This document shows, one piece after another, positions 50,707 through 61,892 of a DNA stretch of 64,000 bases. This DNA is from Tritrichomonas musculus (lineage: Eukaryota; Parabasalia; Tritrichomonadida; Tritrichomonadidae): assembly GCA_039105265.1 (NCBI GenBank), contig JAPFFF010000003.1, positions 2,790,001 to 2,854,000 of the forward strand, given 5' to 3'. The position numbers and the translations under genes were made by a program. Under the pieces are notes generated by a model. That model did not search any database, was not told the DNA's origin, and saw only the letters and a list, made by a program, of their open reading frames with translations. Every line of letters starts with the position of its first letter. Within the stretch, counting starts at the first letter, position 1.

Positions 50707-52896
50707 TTTAAATTTTGTTTTATTGATTTTAAACTTTTTGTATGATTTTTATTAATTTACACGGTTTTTTGCAAATTTAAATTTTGTATTTATTCCTGAT
50801 GATGATAAAAATAATTTAGATAAATGAGAAATTTAAAATTGAGAATAAAAATGAATAGATTGAGAAATAAATTCTTTTAGGTCAATTTTGACCATTAACT
50901 TAAAACTTTAATGCCAATTTTTTAGCCATAGAACCGTTTATCGAAATTTTAAAATTATAAAATTGAATGAAAATATTAAAAATAATGATATCTAATATTT
51001 TGTAAGTCAAATTCCAAAAATACAATTAAAATTGGTTATTTATTATTTTACATTTTTATATATCTTTATAATATTTCAAAAAATTGGGCCAATTACTTAT
51101 AAAACATAAATTAATATAAGAAATTTATTTATAACCACTCAATTGAATGTGTTTTATGAAATATATTGAGTTAATATTGAAAAAATTGAGAATATTATTT
51201 TTATTTTTTTAATGTTAATAAAAGAAAAAGGATGAAATATAAAAATATTTGATAGAACGAAGCAAAATAATAATCAAAAATAATATATTACATCTTGCAT
51301 TATATAATGAATAAAAAAAATAAGAAATGGGCAATTTGTATCTTAATTCAATTACCTATTTTATATAAAAAAATGATAAAAATATAAATATCACAATAAT
51401 TACTTAAAATATATATTTTCTTTTATTCTATTTGTCATAATAGTATGATATAATGTTTTATATCTTGTTTATAAGAGCTGTTATTTTGAATAGGCGTAAT
51501 AATCTATCATATTTTTGATCACTTTTTCTCAAGAACCGTTGATCATTTCTTTTCACAATCGATAAAATATAATGTTAGCAAGTGTTACTTTTTTCTTTTG
51601 AAAGGATTTTGCATAAAACCTCTTTTATAAAATTTGAACCTACTCTACCCTTTCAATATTTTCAAAAACAAACTTATTTTAAAGTGCCAATTTTTCATTT
51701 TTCACGATATTAGATTCCTTAATTTTATGTATATATCAAATAATACATAAAATATAATAGGAAAAATCCATCAAATCAAAAAATCACAGAAATATCAATA
51801 TTCAATTTTCTCCATGATTCAAATTTTCTAATTTTTATTGGGCCATTTTATTATAATAAATGCTATTAATTATATTTTCCTAGTACAAATCCAAAAAGTT
51901 TCCTATTCGAGAAGAACCGACTTGCTAACATCAAAATTTTCATGATAAAATTTTCGAATAATTTTATTGCATTTTAAAACAAATACTTTTCTTAATGAAT
52001 ATCGAATATCAATCTAAAGTATTCGTGTAAAAAATAGATATCAACTAATATCAATGGAAGTAAGTAGAAAAAATATTATTTTCGAAATTGAAGAAAAAAA
52101 AGCATTGTAATTCAGTCTGCTTCAAATTAAATATGATAAAAACAAATGATTCCCCTTATATATATGTTTAAAATTAGCAATATGCACTTTTTTTAGTAAA
52201 AAAATGTTTTCTTGATATTTTTTGGATTATGATATTTTCATTTTTTATTTTTTTTTCATAATTTGGACCATTTTTTGTTATATATCCAAAATTCAGAATA
52301 TTTTACATTACGTTGTAATGCTTTTTTGTACAAAAATTGATTTGATAGCTCTGTGAAGCTCTTTTTTTCTGTTCATTTGAATGCCCCTCAGAAAAGATTG
52401 AATTTACATAGAAATAAATTCAATGATCATACAATTCATTCAAGCAGCACATAGAATAAATTAAAAGATTTCAAAAAAAAAAAAGAAAAGCCAACTTTAC
52501 CCTTAACATACCAAAAATGTATTTTTAAAAATGTTGATATTTGATAAACAAATATTTCTATTGAGTAAGCTATTATACTTCATGAATACTTCTTAACTAT
52601 TATTTAATGATAAAAATCAAAAAATCTGAAAAAAATATTATAAATTGGTACTCGAATAACAACTTTATGATAAAAATTAATAAAAATTTGTTTAAACAGA
52701 GTCTGTGAATTTTTAAAAGGGAAATCTCGACTCCTGATAGACATTTGGGGAAAATAAATATACCAATATTTATGATTAATTTTATGTATATTAATTATGA
52801 TAATTTTATTACTAATATATAAAGAATTAATTTGAATTAAATTTTCTGAGCAATTTAATCGTTGGAGTACCTATGTTATTATTTATTTTTGTTTAA
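50707..52896. other. Gene-less AT-rich region
   Basis: No gene seen. The stretch around 52470-52510 contains CCAACTTTACCCTTAA, the complement of a 16-base phrase at about 15941-15957 left of the Maverick; meaning uncertain. Confidence 0.55.
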
Positions 52897-53292
52897 ATGA
52901 GTCAAACGAATAAATATAAATCAGTTAATAGCGTTATTGTTGGAGCTGAAGGTAAAATGCATAATGAAAACACACAAACAATTAAAAATATTTCAAAATT
53001 AGATTGTGGTTTATTTGCTAACGATAACACATATGCAATCACATTTAATCCATATTTGAATCAACCAGATTATAAAATTATTCCTGAAGAACATAAGAAA
53101 TTAGAGAAGACACGACAACATATAACAAAACCATTGAATGAACCACCAACTATAATCACAGATAATGGAAAGTTCATAAGAAAAACACATTTACCACCAA
53201 CACAATTTAAACCAAAATATCAAAAGCGAGAGAATAAAAATATGATTCAAGGAACATGTAGTGAAGTATTTAATACAAACATTATTTATTAA
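52897..53292 (+). pseudogene. Fossil copy of the Maverick 142-aa gene
   Basis: An open frame of 131 residues is clearly related to the gene at 23892-24320 (shared VGAEGKM, FANDNTYAITFNPY, KPLNEPP, terminal NIIY) at moderate protein identity and low nucleotide identity. It belongs to an older, separate Maverick lineage. It is followed by a homologue of the next Maverick gene in the same order, with no further Maverick genes beyond; the element is broken. Confidence 0.85.
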
Positions 53293-53325
53293 ACTGATTA
53301 CACTGATTTCTATTTTTAATTCAAA

Positions 53326-53604
53326 ATGATTAAGAAGCGAACAAACACAGCTGGTATTCAAGCTAACGTTTCATTAGAACCAACATCAGCGGCTCAATCA
53401 AATAATAATATCAATAATAATATTATCATTAATAAACGAGAAGATGGAAAAGAAGATATTGTAATCACAAGAGATTTGACAATTGATGATAAACCACAAG
53501 ATGAAACATTGACTGATTATAAATTAACAATTTTAGAAACGTTTGCTCAAATATTATTGAACCAAGATAAAGCATTGTTAGCTAATCTAATTTCTAGAAA
53601 TTGA
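53326..53604 (+). pseudogene. Fossil fragment related to the Maverick 175-aa gene
   Basis: Shares IKKRTNTAGIQANVSLEP, NNNIIINKREDGKEDIVIT and LLNQDKALLANLIS-type stretches with 24345-24872. Only part of the gene is represented. Together with 52897-53292 it is a two-gene relic in Maverick order. Confidence 0.85.
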
Positions 53605-54510
53605 TTTTCTTTCAGTAAATATAATAATATTTTATATATTTATAAATTATACAAGAAAATATATATATTATAAAAGTTATAAATGAAAGTGTAAGAGAGA
53701 AAAAAGTTTCCACACCTTTTTCATGAATATATACAATATTAATAATTACTATTTCCCATTTTTATAAACCAAGAAAATTAAAAATCTCTTGAATGCACAC
53801 TTTTTGAGAGAAAAAACTCAAAAAGTGTATTCAATTCAGAGATTTACGAATTTTCCTCCTAACTTTTTGTGAGCTAACGCTCACAAAAAGTTATACGGGA
53901 AATTCGTAAAATTTTATTTTGATGGAACTCATTGAATTTTACTCTTTCAATTTTCAAAATTTTGTCTGTTGTCCCTTAAAATATTAAAATCAAGATATCT
54001 TATTTAACTTTCAAAATAAACTATATTTGATATTGTATTTTTATGCACTCATGTTAGCAAATTTATAATCCACCAAGAAATTTGAATTTTACTTTATATT
54101 TAACAAAAAAATTGAATTTTAATTTTTTGATCGCTCCCGTATAAATTGGCCCTATCGATTTCCATAAAAATAATATATATTTATCAATAATATAAATAAT
54201 GCTTATATAGAATTTTTAAAGAAGAAAAACCGAGCGAATTTCAATATATTTATCCTAAAAATATTTCGGTTCGAAGTCTTCAGAATTTTGAAAAAAATTC
54301 AATTAAAATTGAATGGCTTAAAAATTTATTAAAAAACATTTATATTTTTACTCTTACTGAAATGTATTATGATATAATTTTAAGCTTAAATATAAAATCA
54401 TGCATATATATAAATATATTAATATGAATCATTTTTAATGAGCATGGCAAGTTCTTGCACCTCTTTTGAGAACGTTTAATATTTTATGTGAAAATCTTTA
54501 ATGAAATATT
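53605..54510. other. Intergenic with two adjacent hairpins
   Basis: No gene seen. Two long dyads at 53783-53910 are listed separately. GTTTCCACACCTTTTT (53707-53722) resembles the ends of the foldback structure at 14431-15890. Confidence 0.6.
53783..53910. repeat. Twin hairpins (53783-53844 and 53843-53910)
   Basis: Hairpin 1: AATCTCTTGAATGCACACTT / its near-complement, with stem of about 26 bp and loop AGAAAAAA. Hairpin 2: outer stem TTTACGAATTTTCC / GGAAATTCGTAAA and inner perfect stem AACTTTTTGTGAGC / GCTCACAAAAAGTT around TAAC. The stems contain the CTTTTTG motif common at element ends here. They may be tiny MITEs or a structured RNA. Confidence 0.7.
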
Positions 54511-56268
54511 ATGGTTGAAGTATTTTTGTCTCCCCTTCTTTCAGAAAATGATAAATACCATGCTTCTAATCTAATTAAACAAATATATCCAAATGCAACT
54601 TTTGCTCCAAAACTTACTCCTGAAGTTTCTTTTCGAATTGTTAATCCAAAAGATATTTTATATATTACAAAAATGAATTGCTTAACAATGACTATTCTTT
54701 GTCTTAAACACACGATTGAAAAGAAGATTAATATAAAAGACCTCCAAACAGATTGGCGAATTTACTGCAATTTATTTTTATATAATAAAAAAATTGCGTT
54801 TTATAAATTGGAAGAAAAACAGATTAAGAGATATTCAACTATGGTTAAATGCATGGGTGGTATAATTTTAAACAATATCGACTCAAATAATGTAGATTAC
54901 GTTATTACTAAAGAATCAGAAAATAAAGTCTTGCAATTGGGAGTTTTGCCATCTTGGATTGAAACACTTTTTTATGAATCACAATATGTTAAGCCTTTTT
55001 ATTTTTATCCAAAAGATCATTCTTCCAAAAAAGTGAATAAATATTATTCGAATAGCTCTAATTTAAATCAAAATGATCATGAAAGAAATAAACGAAAGTA
55101 TTCAGAAGCTAATAAATTAATAAAATTTTCACCAATGAACACTCGAAAAAATAATTTGAGAACTCCAGTAAATGTTTTAAGATCAATCAAAGGCGACAAT
55201 GCAGGATTTATTCTCCGTATGCACGATAACAGCCAAGATATTAGATCATTTATAAATGACCCTTATATTGAAAATAAAAACGATAGCAATGCCATCTTTA
55301 CCAATTATAATAATAATAACGACGAGAAAGAAAGCAATGATAATGACATTACCAATTGTAAAATTAGTCAAACAAATGCTCATAATAAAAATTCAAATAA
55401 TGATCCAACTAAAAGCATTTTATCTCATAATGCTATATTCAATAATATTTCCACAGAAATCAATCATAACAAATTGGAAGGAAATGCAAATGATCTTCAT
55501 GCAGTCTCAGAAAATATTGTGAATCTGATTGAAGACAAGAGAAATTCAAAAAAGATACTAACCAAATCAGATAAAAGTGATGACGATGATGATGTGGTCA
55601 TTATTACTCAAGAAAATTATTTTAATAATATAGAAAAGAATAAAAAGAAAAATGATAGAATAAGATTTGAGTCAAACAAAGAAAATCTTATTAATCTAAA
55701 TACAGATGAAAAATTTGAAACCAACCTACCAAATTTCCGAAATTACGAAAAAAGTAAAAAAGATATACAATCATTCAGCCAAAGGAAACCATTTACTGTG
55801 ATAACTGATTTGAATGCCATGCCTAATAAAATTGAGCAAGCATCTAAGAAAGCAGAAAAACAAAATACGAATGTTTTCAAAAATACTCAAAAAGAAAAAT
55901 TCACATCTCGATTCTTATCATCTTCATCTTCATTTGATGAAGATGAAATTAAAATAATAGAAGAATCTTTTAATAATTCTGAAAATAAAGAAAATCAGAA
56001 AAAACAGGAAAATGGAATATTAAATGCTATACAAAGCATTAATGCATATACAAAAATATATAATGATTGCAATAACAATAAATTTAAAAACACTAATAAA
56101 CATACATCTCAAAGCTTTGATTTTGAACTAGAAGATTTCAGCCAGGTTTCTCAGCAATACCCAGCTCCAAGTCCTATGATTATCGAATATGAACAAGAAG
56201 AAAATGTATTAGGAACAGAAAACTTTTCTGAGAATGATCCTTTTCTTTTAATTTTATCTAATTTATAA
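54511..56268 (+). CDS. BRCT-domain protein with long disordered C-terminus
   Basis: 585 residues. The N-terminal region (about 1-85: EVFLSPLLSENDKYHASNLI) and especially residues about 88-175 have the BRCT pattern: LFLYNKKIAFYKLEEKQI, MVKCMGGIILNN, VDYVITKES, then VLPSWIETLFYE with the conserved tryptophan. Tandem BRCT repeats bind phosphorylated partners in DNA-damage or cell-cycle responses (TopBP1, PTIP and others). The remaining 400 residues are N/S/D/K-rich, with several acidic-serine clusters (SSSSSFDEDEIKIIEE) that could be kinase targets. No other domain is recognised. First ATG chosen. Confidence 0.75.
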   Translation: MVEVFLSPLLSENDKYHASNLIKQIYPNATFAPKLTPEVSFRIVNPKDILYITKMNCLTMTILCLKHTIEKKINIKDLQTDWRIYCNLFLYNKKIAFYKLEEKQIKRYSTMVKCMGGIILNNIDSNNVDYVITKESENKVLQLGVLPSWIETLFYESQYVKPFYFYPKDHSSKKVNKYYSNSSNLNQNDHERNKRKYSEANKLIKFSPMNTRKNNLRTPVNVLRSIKGDNAGFILRMHDNSQDIRSFINDPYIENKNDSNAIFTNYNNNNDEKESNDNDITNCKISQTNAHNKNSNNDPTKSILSHNAIFNNISTEINHNKLEGNANDLHAVSENIVNLIEDKRNSKKILTKSDKSDDDDDVVIITQENYFNNIEKNKKKNDRIRFESNKENLINLNTDEKFETNLPNFRNYEKSKKDIQSFSQRKPFTVITDLNAMPNKIEQASKKAEKQNTNVFKNTQKEKFTSRFLSSSSSFDEDEIKIIEESFNNSENKENQKKQENGILNAIQSINAYTKIYNDCNNNKFKNTNKHTSQSFDFELEDFSQVSQQYPAPSPMIIEYEQEENVLGTENFSENDPFLLILSNL

Positions 56269-56390
56269 TTATTTGTTTTTATATATTTTTGTTTGATATA
56301 TTAAATCTTTTCTAATAGATATCAATTATTTTTAATTTGTTTAAAGAGTTATTTTATATAAGATTGAAATTTATTTCACGATTCTATATA
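56269..56390. other. Short 3' flank of the BRCT gene
   Basis: No feature seen before the 56391 element. Confidence 0.5.
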
Positions 56391-58008
56391 CCCTTTTCCC
56401 ACTTAATTTGGCACAAAACTTTTTGTTTGATATTTAAAAAGTTATACAATATTAGTGATAAAAAAGTGGCAATGATTGAATACTTATTTGTCCGTGGTCC
56501 CACATTTAATATAGAACAAGCACTATAAGATCTATTATATACGAACCAATTATACGTATAAAAAGAAATTTACATTAATTTAAATTAATTTTTCTAAAGC
56601 ACATGAAGAAATGATGGCATTTTTAGGAACATTTTAAATATTTTCAAAGATTTACAAACAAGATGTATCTTATGATATTTTTATTCAAAGATTACAAAAA
56701 CAAACTTTACAATTATTGCAAAAATAGAAAGCATGGTTTAGTTTTTCTCAATCAAATTCAAGAAAATTGATTTCAGTAATCACTTTATTTAACAGAAATA
56801 ATGTTCATTGAAAAAAAAAATATTAAGATAAATTTACAAGGTTTAAACAGTTTAGATAAGGATTTTTTGAAGTACTGCTGATTTTCAAATTTGAGTTCTT
56901 TTTCTGCCCATTTCTCAATTTCTGCCCTTTTTTCAAATTAACTTATGTGCATATTTTTTATTTAATTTAAAAAGGGCAGAAATTTTGTTTTTTACTTATC
57001 ATTTTTTCACTATTCAGAAATTTGTCTTAAAATTCGAGGAATTAAATTAATTAAAATATATTTTAATTAACATTAAACTATTTGTTTTGGATTTTGTGAA
57101 AGACTGATTCCATATTAAACGATATATTTTTAACTCTTATTTTTTTTTTGCATTAAATATTTTATGTTTTTTTTTTTTTTTTTTTAAACGCATCAGTCTA
57201 AATCAATTCTAAAAATAAAAGGTTCTAATTCACTTTTGCAATGATTTAATTAATATCGAAAGTTATATAATATGAACATTTCTTAATATACTTGGTTTTT
57301 TGATATATAATGTATTAAGAACTTATTTCTTTTAGTAAAAAATCGTTTACATTGGCAATATATAAAAAATAAAATAAAAATATATTAAAATGGAATTTCG
57401 AAAAATAAAGCCATATTTTTTATGTATGGAAAATGTTTAATATCCAATTTAATTCTTATTTTAAAAATATAAGCTGAAAATATCAAGTACTTGTTGGAAA
57501 AAATGAAATTATATGTAAAAAAAAAATAGACTCATTTTGAGATTTCTGTTAGTTATTGTAATGGCATATTCGGAATGATGAAACTATATTATATTTTGGG
57601 AATCGTTAAAAATTTTTGATTTTTTGGTGATTATATCTGCTGATGAAATTAAGGGTTTTTGTAGAAAAAAATAGATAGTAGTATACATGTATATAGTTAT
57701 TAGTTTTAAAATGATTATGAGGAGTAAATGCGATTTCGATGAAGCAATCCTTGAATAATTGAAAATCTTGAAAATTAAGGTTCGTAAAATTTGCTATAAA
57801 TCTGCATGATAATTCGTTGTTATGTTACTTAATTCATATTTCAGTCTAGCCACGCAACGATAAAAGCAGCACGAACTAGCACGCTATCTTGAAAAAATAA
57901 AAATAAATAAACGTTCTCCACATGATAAATTGAATATAATAAACGGTCGTTTTAGCTAAAATATGAATATTATCAAAAAGTTTTGTGCCAAATTAAGTGG
58001 GAAAAGGG
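56391..58008. mobile_element. Second copy of the CCC...GGG TA-flanked element family (1618 bp)
   Basis: Perfect 35-bp TIRs (CCCTTTTCCCACTTAATTTG continuing GGCACAAAACTTTTTG) at 56391-56425 and 57974-58008, each next to TA. Compared with 8098-9798 the ends share the C-rich start, TAATTGGCA/TAATTTGGCA and AACTTTTTG. The interior is non-coding (includes a T run near 57165-57184). The perfect TIRs suggest a younger insertion than 8098-9798. Confidence 0.75.
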
Positions 58009-58684
58009 TATTGAGATATATTATAATATAGAAAATAAATATCAAAAACAAAATAAATTACGCCTTCATTTTTCGCCCAAAAAATTAAAAACAAGGGCGA
58101 TTTATTTTTATGAATTGAGTACGTTTATTTTTTTTTTTTTTTTATTTTTTTTTAATATATATATATATTAAATTAGGTAATTGTAAAGCTATGTTATTAA
58201 TAATGCTTTTTTGGCAGATTTAATATTTTTTGTCACATTCAAAAATTGAGGAATTTTATATTGCCCGGAGAAAACCTTTCAATTCATTTTACATCGCCCG
58301 GCGGTTCCTTTCAAATGATCATATAAACCTTTGAATTTCCTATTTTGGTCACTTTTCCGCCCAAAATGCCACTTTTTTTCGCCCCAAGAATTTGAAAACT
58401 TTACAACCAAATTTCATAAATTTTCAAATTCTATGAGTATGTTCAAATTTCATTATTCTATGAGTATTCTCAATTGCAATTTTTTTGAATAAATTCATTG
58501 AATTAGTATTTTTTATTAAATGTTAAAAGCATTTATTTTTAAAAGTTTAAATATATTTTCATGATTAATTTTCTGAGAATAACCGCTGCCCATTGATATT
58601 TAACAAGTAAAGGCGATTAATGAAGGCGTAAAATAAATTGATTTCTTTGTTGTTGTTTTATAAAAAAAAGAAAATGAATCACAT
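58009..58684. other. Intergenic with scattered CGCCC phrases
   Basis: No gene. Short GC patches (TTGCCCGG, ATCGCCCGGCGG, CCGCCC, CGCCCC between 58260 and 58390, and CGCCC near 58073) stand out in AT-rich DNA but form no clear element. Confidence 0.5.
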
Positions 58685-59674
58685 TTATGCAGGAAGGGAC
58701 TTCTTAACACCTTCTCTTTGATCTTTTGTAAGTCTTGTTGGAAAGACAACCTTGAATCTAAAGATAAGGTCACCTCTTCCGCCATGCTTTTTAGGCATTC
58801 CTTGCCCAACAAGCCTCCTTTCTGAACCAGGAGAAACAACATCATCTTCAACTTTCAACTCTAAATCTTTTCCATCGATTCCCTTTTGTTTAATTTTGAA
58901 TCCGCATAATGCTTGACGTAGTGAAATTGACTGTTCGATTATAAGATCATCTTTTTCTCTCTTGAAAACAGGGTCTTGTCTTTCTTTAATGATGAAAACG
59001 ACATCTTGAGGAGGACGTCCAGGTTCAACATCACCCTCACCTGGATATGTAATTTTTGTTCCATCTTTCCAACCTGGTTTAATATCAAGATTAATAATAT
59101 TTTCTTCTTCATGCCCATTAACTGTTCTTGTTACTTTAAGCTTCTTTGAAGTTCCTGTATAAAGTTGTTGTAAAGTACATGGAATATTAAGAACAAGAGG
59201 TTCTGGGGCTTGTGGTTGTGGTGGTTCTCCGCCAAAATTGAAACTAAATCCTCCTGGCATTCCTCCAGATCTTCCACGACGTCCTCCAGTACTGAAAAAT
59301 GAATCAAATGGGCTGCCTCCTCCAGCTCCACCAAACATATCGCCAAATGGATCATTACCACCAAAGAAATGCTTGAATATTTCTTCAGCATTACCTGATG
59401 TGAAAGTGTATCCACCAGCTCCTCCTGGGGCACCACTGCCACCACCAGCTTTTAGTCCTTCTTCTCCAAATTGATCATATACTTCTCGCTTTTTGGGATC
59501 GCTCAATACATCGTAAGCTTCTGATATTTCTTGAAATTTTGCTTGTGCTTCTTCAACATTGTTTGGATTTTTATCGGGATGCCATTTCATAGCAAGCTTT
59601 CTGTATGCTTTCTTAAGAGCTGCAGCATCAGCATCACGAGGAACACCTAATATAGCGTAATAATCTTTTCCCAT
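58685..59674 (-). CDS. Type II DnaJ (Hsp40, DNAJB/Sis1-like)
   Basis: The start is taken at 59674 ([16 protein letters not shown]), because the J-domain starts right there; an upstream in-frame ATG would add 20 hydrophobic residues of atypical character. J-domain about 3-68 with WHPDKN; G/F-rich region about 85-150 ([25 protein letters not shown]); C-terminal substrate-binding domains about 165-320 ([41 protein letters not shown]). There is no zinc-finger, so it is type II. It would stimulate Hsp70 in the cytosol/nucleus. Length (329) is normal for the class. Codon composition is less AT-rich than neighbours, as for a highly expressed gene. Confidence 0.95.
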   Translation of the reverse strand: MGKDYYAILGVPRDADAAALKKAYRKLAMKWHPDKNPNNVEEAQAKFQEISEAYDVLSDPKKREVYDQFGEEGLKAGGGSGAPGGAGGYTFTSGNAEEIFKHFFGGNDPFGDMFGGAGGGSPFDSFFSTGGRRGRSGGMPGGFSFNFGGEPPQPQAPEPLVLNIPCTLQQLYTGTSKKLKVTRTVNGHEEENIINLDIKPGWKDGTKITYPGEGDVEPGRPPQDVVFIIKERQDPVFKREKDDLIIEQSISLRQALCGFKIKQKGIDGKDLELKVEDDVVSPGSERRLVGQGMPKKHGGRGDLIFRFKVVFPTRLTKDQREGVKKSLPA

Positions 59675-59959
59675 CAATAATTTGATGTAATAGTTAAAAA
59701 ATAAATTAAATAGCCGAACATAAAAGACTCTCAATTATTAACAAAATTTCGTGAGTATAAATGACCCGATATATAATTTGTTATTAAATTATTTTGATTT
59801 TTCAGAAATTTTATATCAAATTAAATTTTTTGTATTCAATTGAATTAAGATAAAAATTTTAATAATATCAAGATTATATATTAAATTGAAATATTTGCCA
59901 TATGTTTACTCGTTTATTGCTGAGTTTACTTGAATTTATGGACAATATATATATTCATT
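59675..59959. other. Spacer between DnaJ and HAD genes
   Basis: AT-rich; serves as 5' flank of DnaJ and 3' flank of the HAD gene. No clear motif. Confidence 0.5.
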
Positions 59960-60625
59960 TTATTGAAAAATAGTTCTATCTAATTCTGAGAAATTATTGA
60001 TATTGGCATAAACGCCATACTTTTCAACAAGCTCATTAAAATCTTTTTCATGTCCAAGTGAAATAATCATACCCATACCAGCTCTTTTAGCTGATTCAAT
60101 TCCATGAGTTGAATCTTCAACTACAACACAATTTTTTGGTTCAATATTAATTTGCTTTGCTGCCATCAAGTATATTGCTGGATCTGGTTTACCTGGAATC
60201 TTTCCATCATCAAAAACAATATTTTTTTTATTAAACCATTTAAGCAAATTAAAGTTTTCAATATAAAAATTAATATTTCCTTCTCCTGCCATCGAAGCAA
60301 TTCCCATAGCAATATTATTTGCTTTTAAATAATCAAGCAAGTCAATAAGACCTGGTGCTAAATGAAAATTTTGTTTATCATCTTTGCACATCTGACGATA
60401 AATAATTTCTTTTCCTTCTGACCATTTCTCATACTCTTCATCAGTTATTTTTCTTCCCACGATGTATTCAATAGTTATTCTATTATTTAAACCATTCAAC
60501 TTTGTCATTTCTTCATTGCTTAATGGGTGATCACGGATTGTTCCAGAGAAGGCAATCCATGCTTCAAAATTGTATTTTGAATCCCAAAAAAGTGTACCAT
60601 TAAAATCAAATATTATTCCTTTCAT
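59960..60625 (-). CDS. HAD-superfamily hydrolase, beta-phosphoglucomutase/phosphatase-like
   Basis: 221 residues with all four HAD motifs: I FDFNGTLFWD (residues 6-15; second acidic position is Asn, as in several eukaryotic HADs), II GIASMAGEG (about 109-117), III lysine in PGKPDPAIYL (about 145-154), and IV VVEDSTHGIESAKRAGM (about 164-180). The helical cap between motif I and II is of the C1 type. It probably dephosphorylates a small metabolite; the substrate is not predictable. Located between DnaJ and PDCD2-like genes on the same strand with independent spacing. Confidence 0.9.
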   Translation of the reverse strand: MKGIIFDFNGTLFWDSKYNFEAWIAFSGTIRDHPLSNEEMTKLNGLNNRITIEYIVGRKITDEEYEKWSEGKEIIYRQMCKDDKQNFHLAPGLIDLLDYLKANNIAMGIASMAGEGNINFYIENFNLLKWFNKKNIVFDDGKIPGKPDPAIYLMAAKQINIEPKNCVVVEDSTHGIESAKRAGMGMIISLGHEKDFNELVEKYGVYANINNFSELDRTIFQ

Positions 60626-60941
60626 ACTTTTTTTTTTTTAAAATGCCTCAAAAAGTTTGATGCATCTTTTCAAAAAGTTGATTTCAAAATTATGTTTCCA
60701 TCAAAGTCATACACATATCTCACTAAAAAAAATGATAATCTATTATATAAAAAATTAGCCATTTAAAATTGAAAATGCATTTCATGATCAAAGTGAATTC
60801 AGCCTAATTATATAAATATATTCTCCGAAAGTTAAATGTATGTATTTACTTGTGAAATCTGTTTATTATAAATGTATGCAATAAATATAATAGAAATCAA
60901 CATTGAATTTATAAATATATATAAAAATAAAAATAAATAAG
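60626..60941. other. Spacer between HAD and PDCD2-like genes
   Basis: AT-rich, no gene; a short A/T run directly precedes the HAD ATG. Confidence 0.5.
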
Positions 60942-61892
60942 TTATGGAGAGCAAATAATACAGTGCTCATCGCAAGTACCTTCTCGCCCACAATCTTGGC
61001 TGCATGTATAGACAAGAATGGGTCCAAAATCCATATCAGATTCTGGATCAAGGGTATATATTATAGTTGGTAAAATTTCAAATTCGAAGATACGATTAGC
61101 TCCACATTTAGGACATTTTGGTATATTTGAAACATCAGTCTTATCCTGGAGGAGAGGTTCACCAAAACGGCAGTATCGTAACACTTGATCTGGACACCTG
61201 GACATATGTTCATTAAATTCGACAAGTTCTGGGGTAATCGCAATTACTGGATCATTCGCAGCCCCTTCATCAATTCCTTGCATTGAGCTTGCATCAGGTG
61301 ATGTTGATATTTCATAATGTAAATTTGGATCAACTTCAGCTTCTGGTTCTTCAAACGTATCTATATAAAATGCTGGCCATTTTCCTTTTTCTCTTTGAGG
61401 CTTTCTAGCTTTTTTTTTTTTATTTTGGTTTTGGTTTTGATTTGAAGAACTTGCATTTTTGAAAGCATCTAATGCTGCTAATATATCACCGCTTCCCGAA
61501 GGGGCTGGCGGTGCAACTGGCGTAGATTCTTTATTTGATGAATCTGCTTCTGCTTCATTCGATGATGAAACAAGGTCAGATGATGTAAATAAAGGCGTAT
61601 TATCATTATTATTTTGAGAAAAAACTTTTTTCTGTCGATAAACGTGCCCTTCCTGTCCACATTTTGGGCATATGAAAAAATATATGATTCGATCAAAATC
61701 ATCAGACACTGGGCAATCAGCACTAACTAGAAGTTCAAGAGAACATTTGCATTTTGAACATTTAATTTGTTTTAATGATTCTGGCTCACCACACAGCCAT
61801 CGGGGAGTTCCTCCAATTTTTGTAACACCTTCTTCGGCAGGTATATAGACAGGATCATCAGGAACTCCTAGTAAAACTAATGAACCACTCAT
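60942..61892 (-). CDS. PDCD2/TSR4-family protein
   Basis: 316 residues. N-terminus (LLGVPDDPVYIPAEEGVTKI, GGTPRWL) and following zinc-ribbon-like cysteines (IKCSKCKCSLELLV ... FICPKCGQEG, about 44-82) match the PDCD2 N-terminal part. The C-terminal PDCD2_C region (about 230-310) shows VLRYCRFGEPLL, IPKCPKCGANRIFEFEILP and DFGPILVYTCSQDC. The linker (about 100-190) is low complexity (NQNQNQNKKKKARK). Family members act as dedicated chaperones of ribosomal protein uS5 in 40S biogenesis. Start is the ATG giving MSGSLVLLG. Confidence 0.92.
   Translation of the reverse strand: MSGSLVLLGVPDDPVYIPAEEGVTKIGGTPRWLCGEPESLKQIKCSKCKCSLELLVSADCPVSDDFDRIIYFFICPKCGQEGHVYRQKKVFSQNNNDNTPLFTSSDLVSSSNEAEADSSNKESTPVAPPAPSGSGDILAALDAFKNASSSNQNQNQNKKKKARKPQREKGKWPAFYIDTFEEPEAEVDPNLHYEISTSPDASSMQGIDEGAANDPVIAITPELVEFNEHMSRCPDQVLRYCRFGEPLLQDKTDVSNIPKCPKCGANRIFEFEILPTIIYTLDPESDMDFGPILVYTCSQDCGREGTCDEHCIICSP

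Noticed and set aside
15941-52513. TTAAGGGTAAAGTTGG near 15941 and its complement near 52497 as ends of a huge element
   Set aside because: The match is 16 bases in AT-rich DNA, 36 kb apart, with no further similarity or duplication.
56337-58171. Two 62-63-residue frames (56337-56528, 57983-58171) at the ends of the 56391 element
   Set aside because: They cross the TIRs and flanks; no similarity and opposite ends of a non-coding element.
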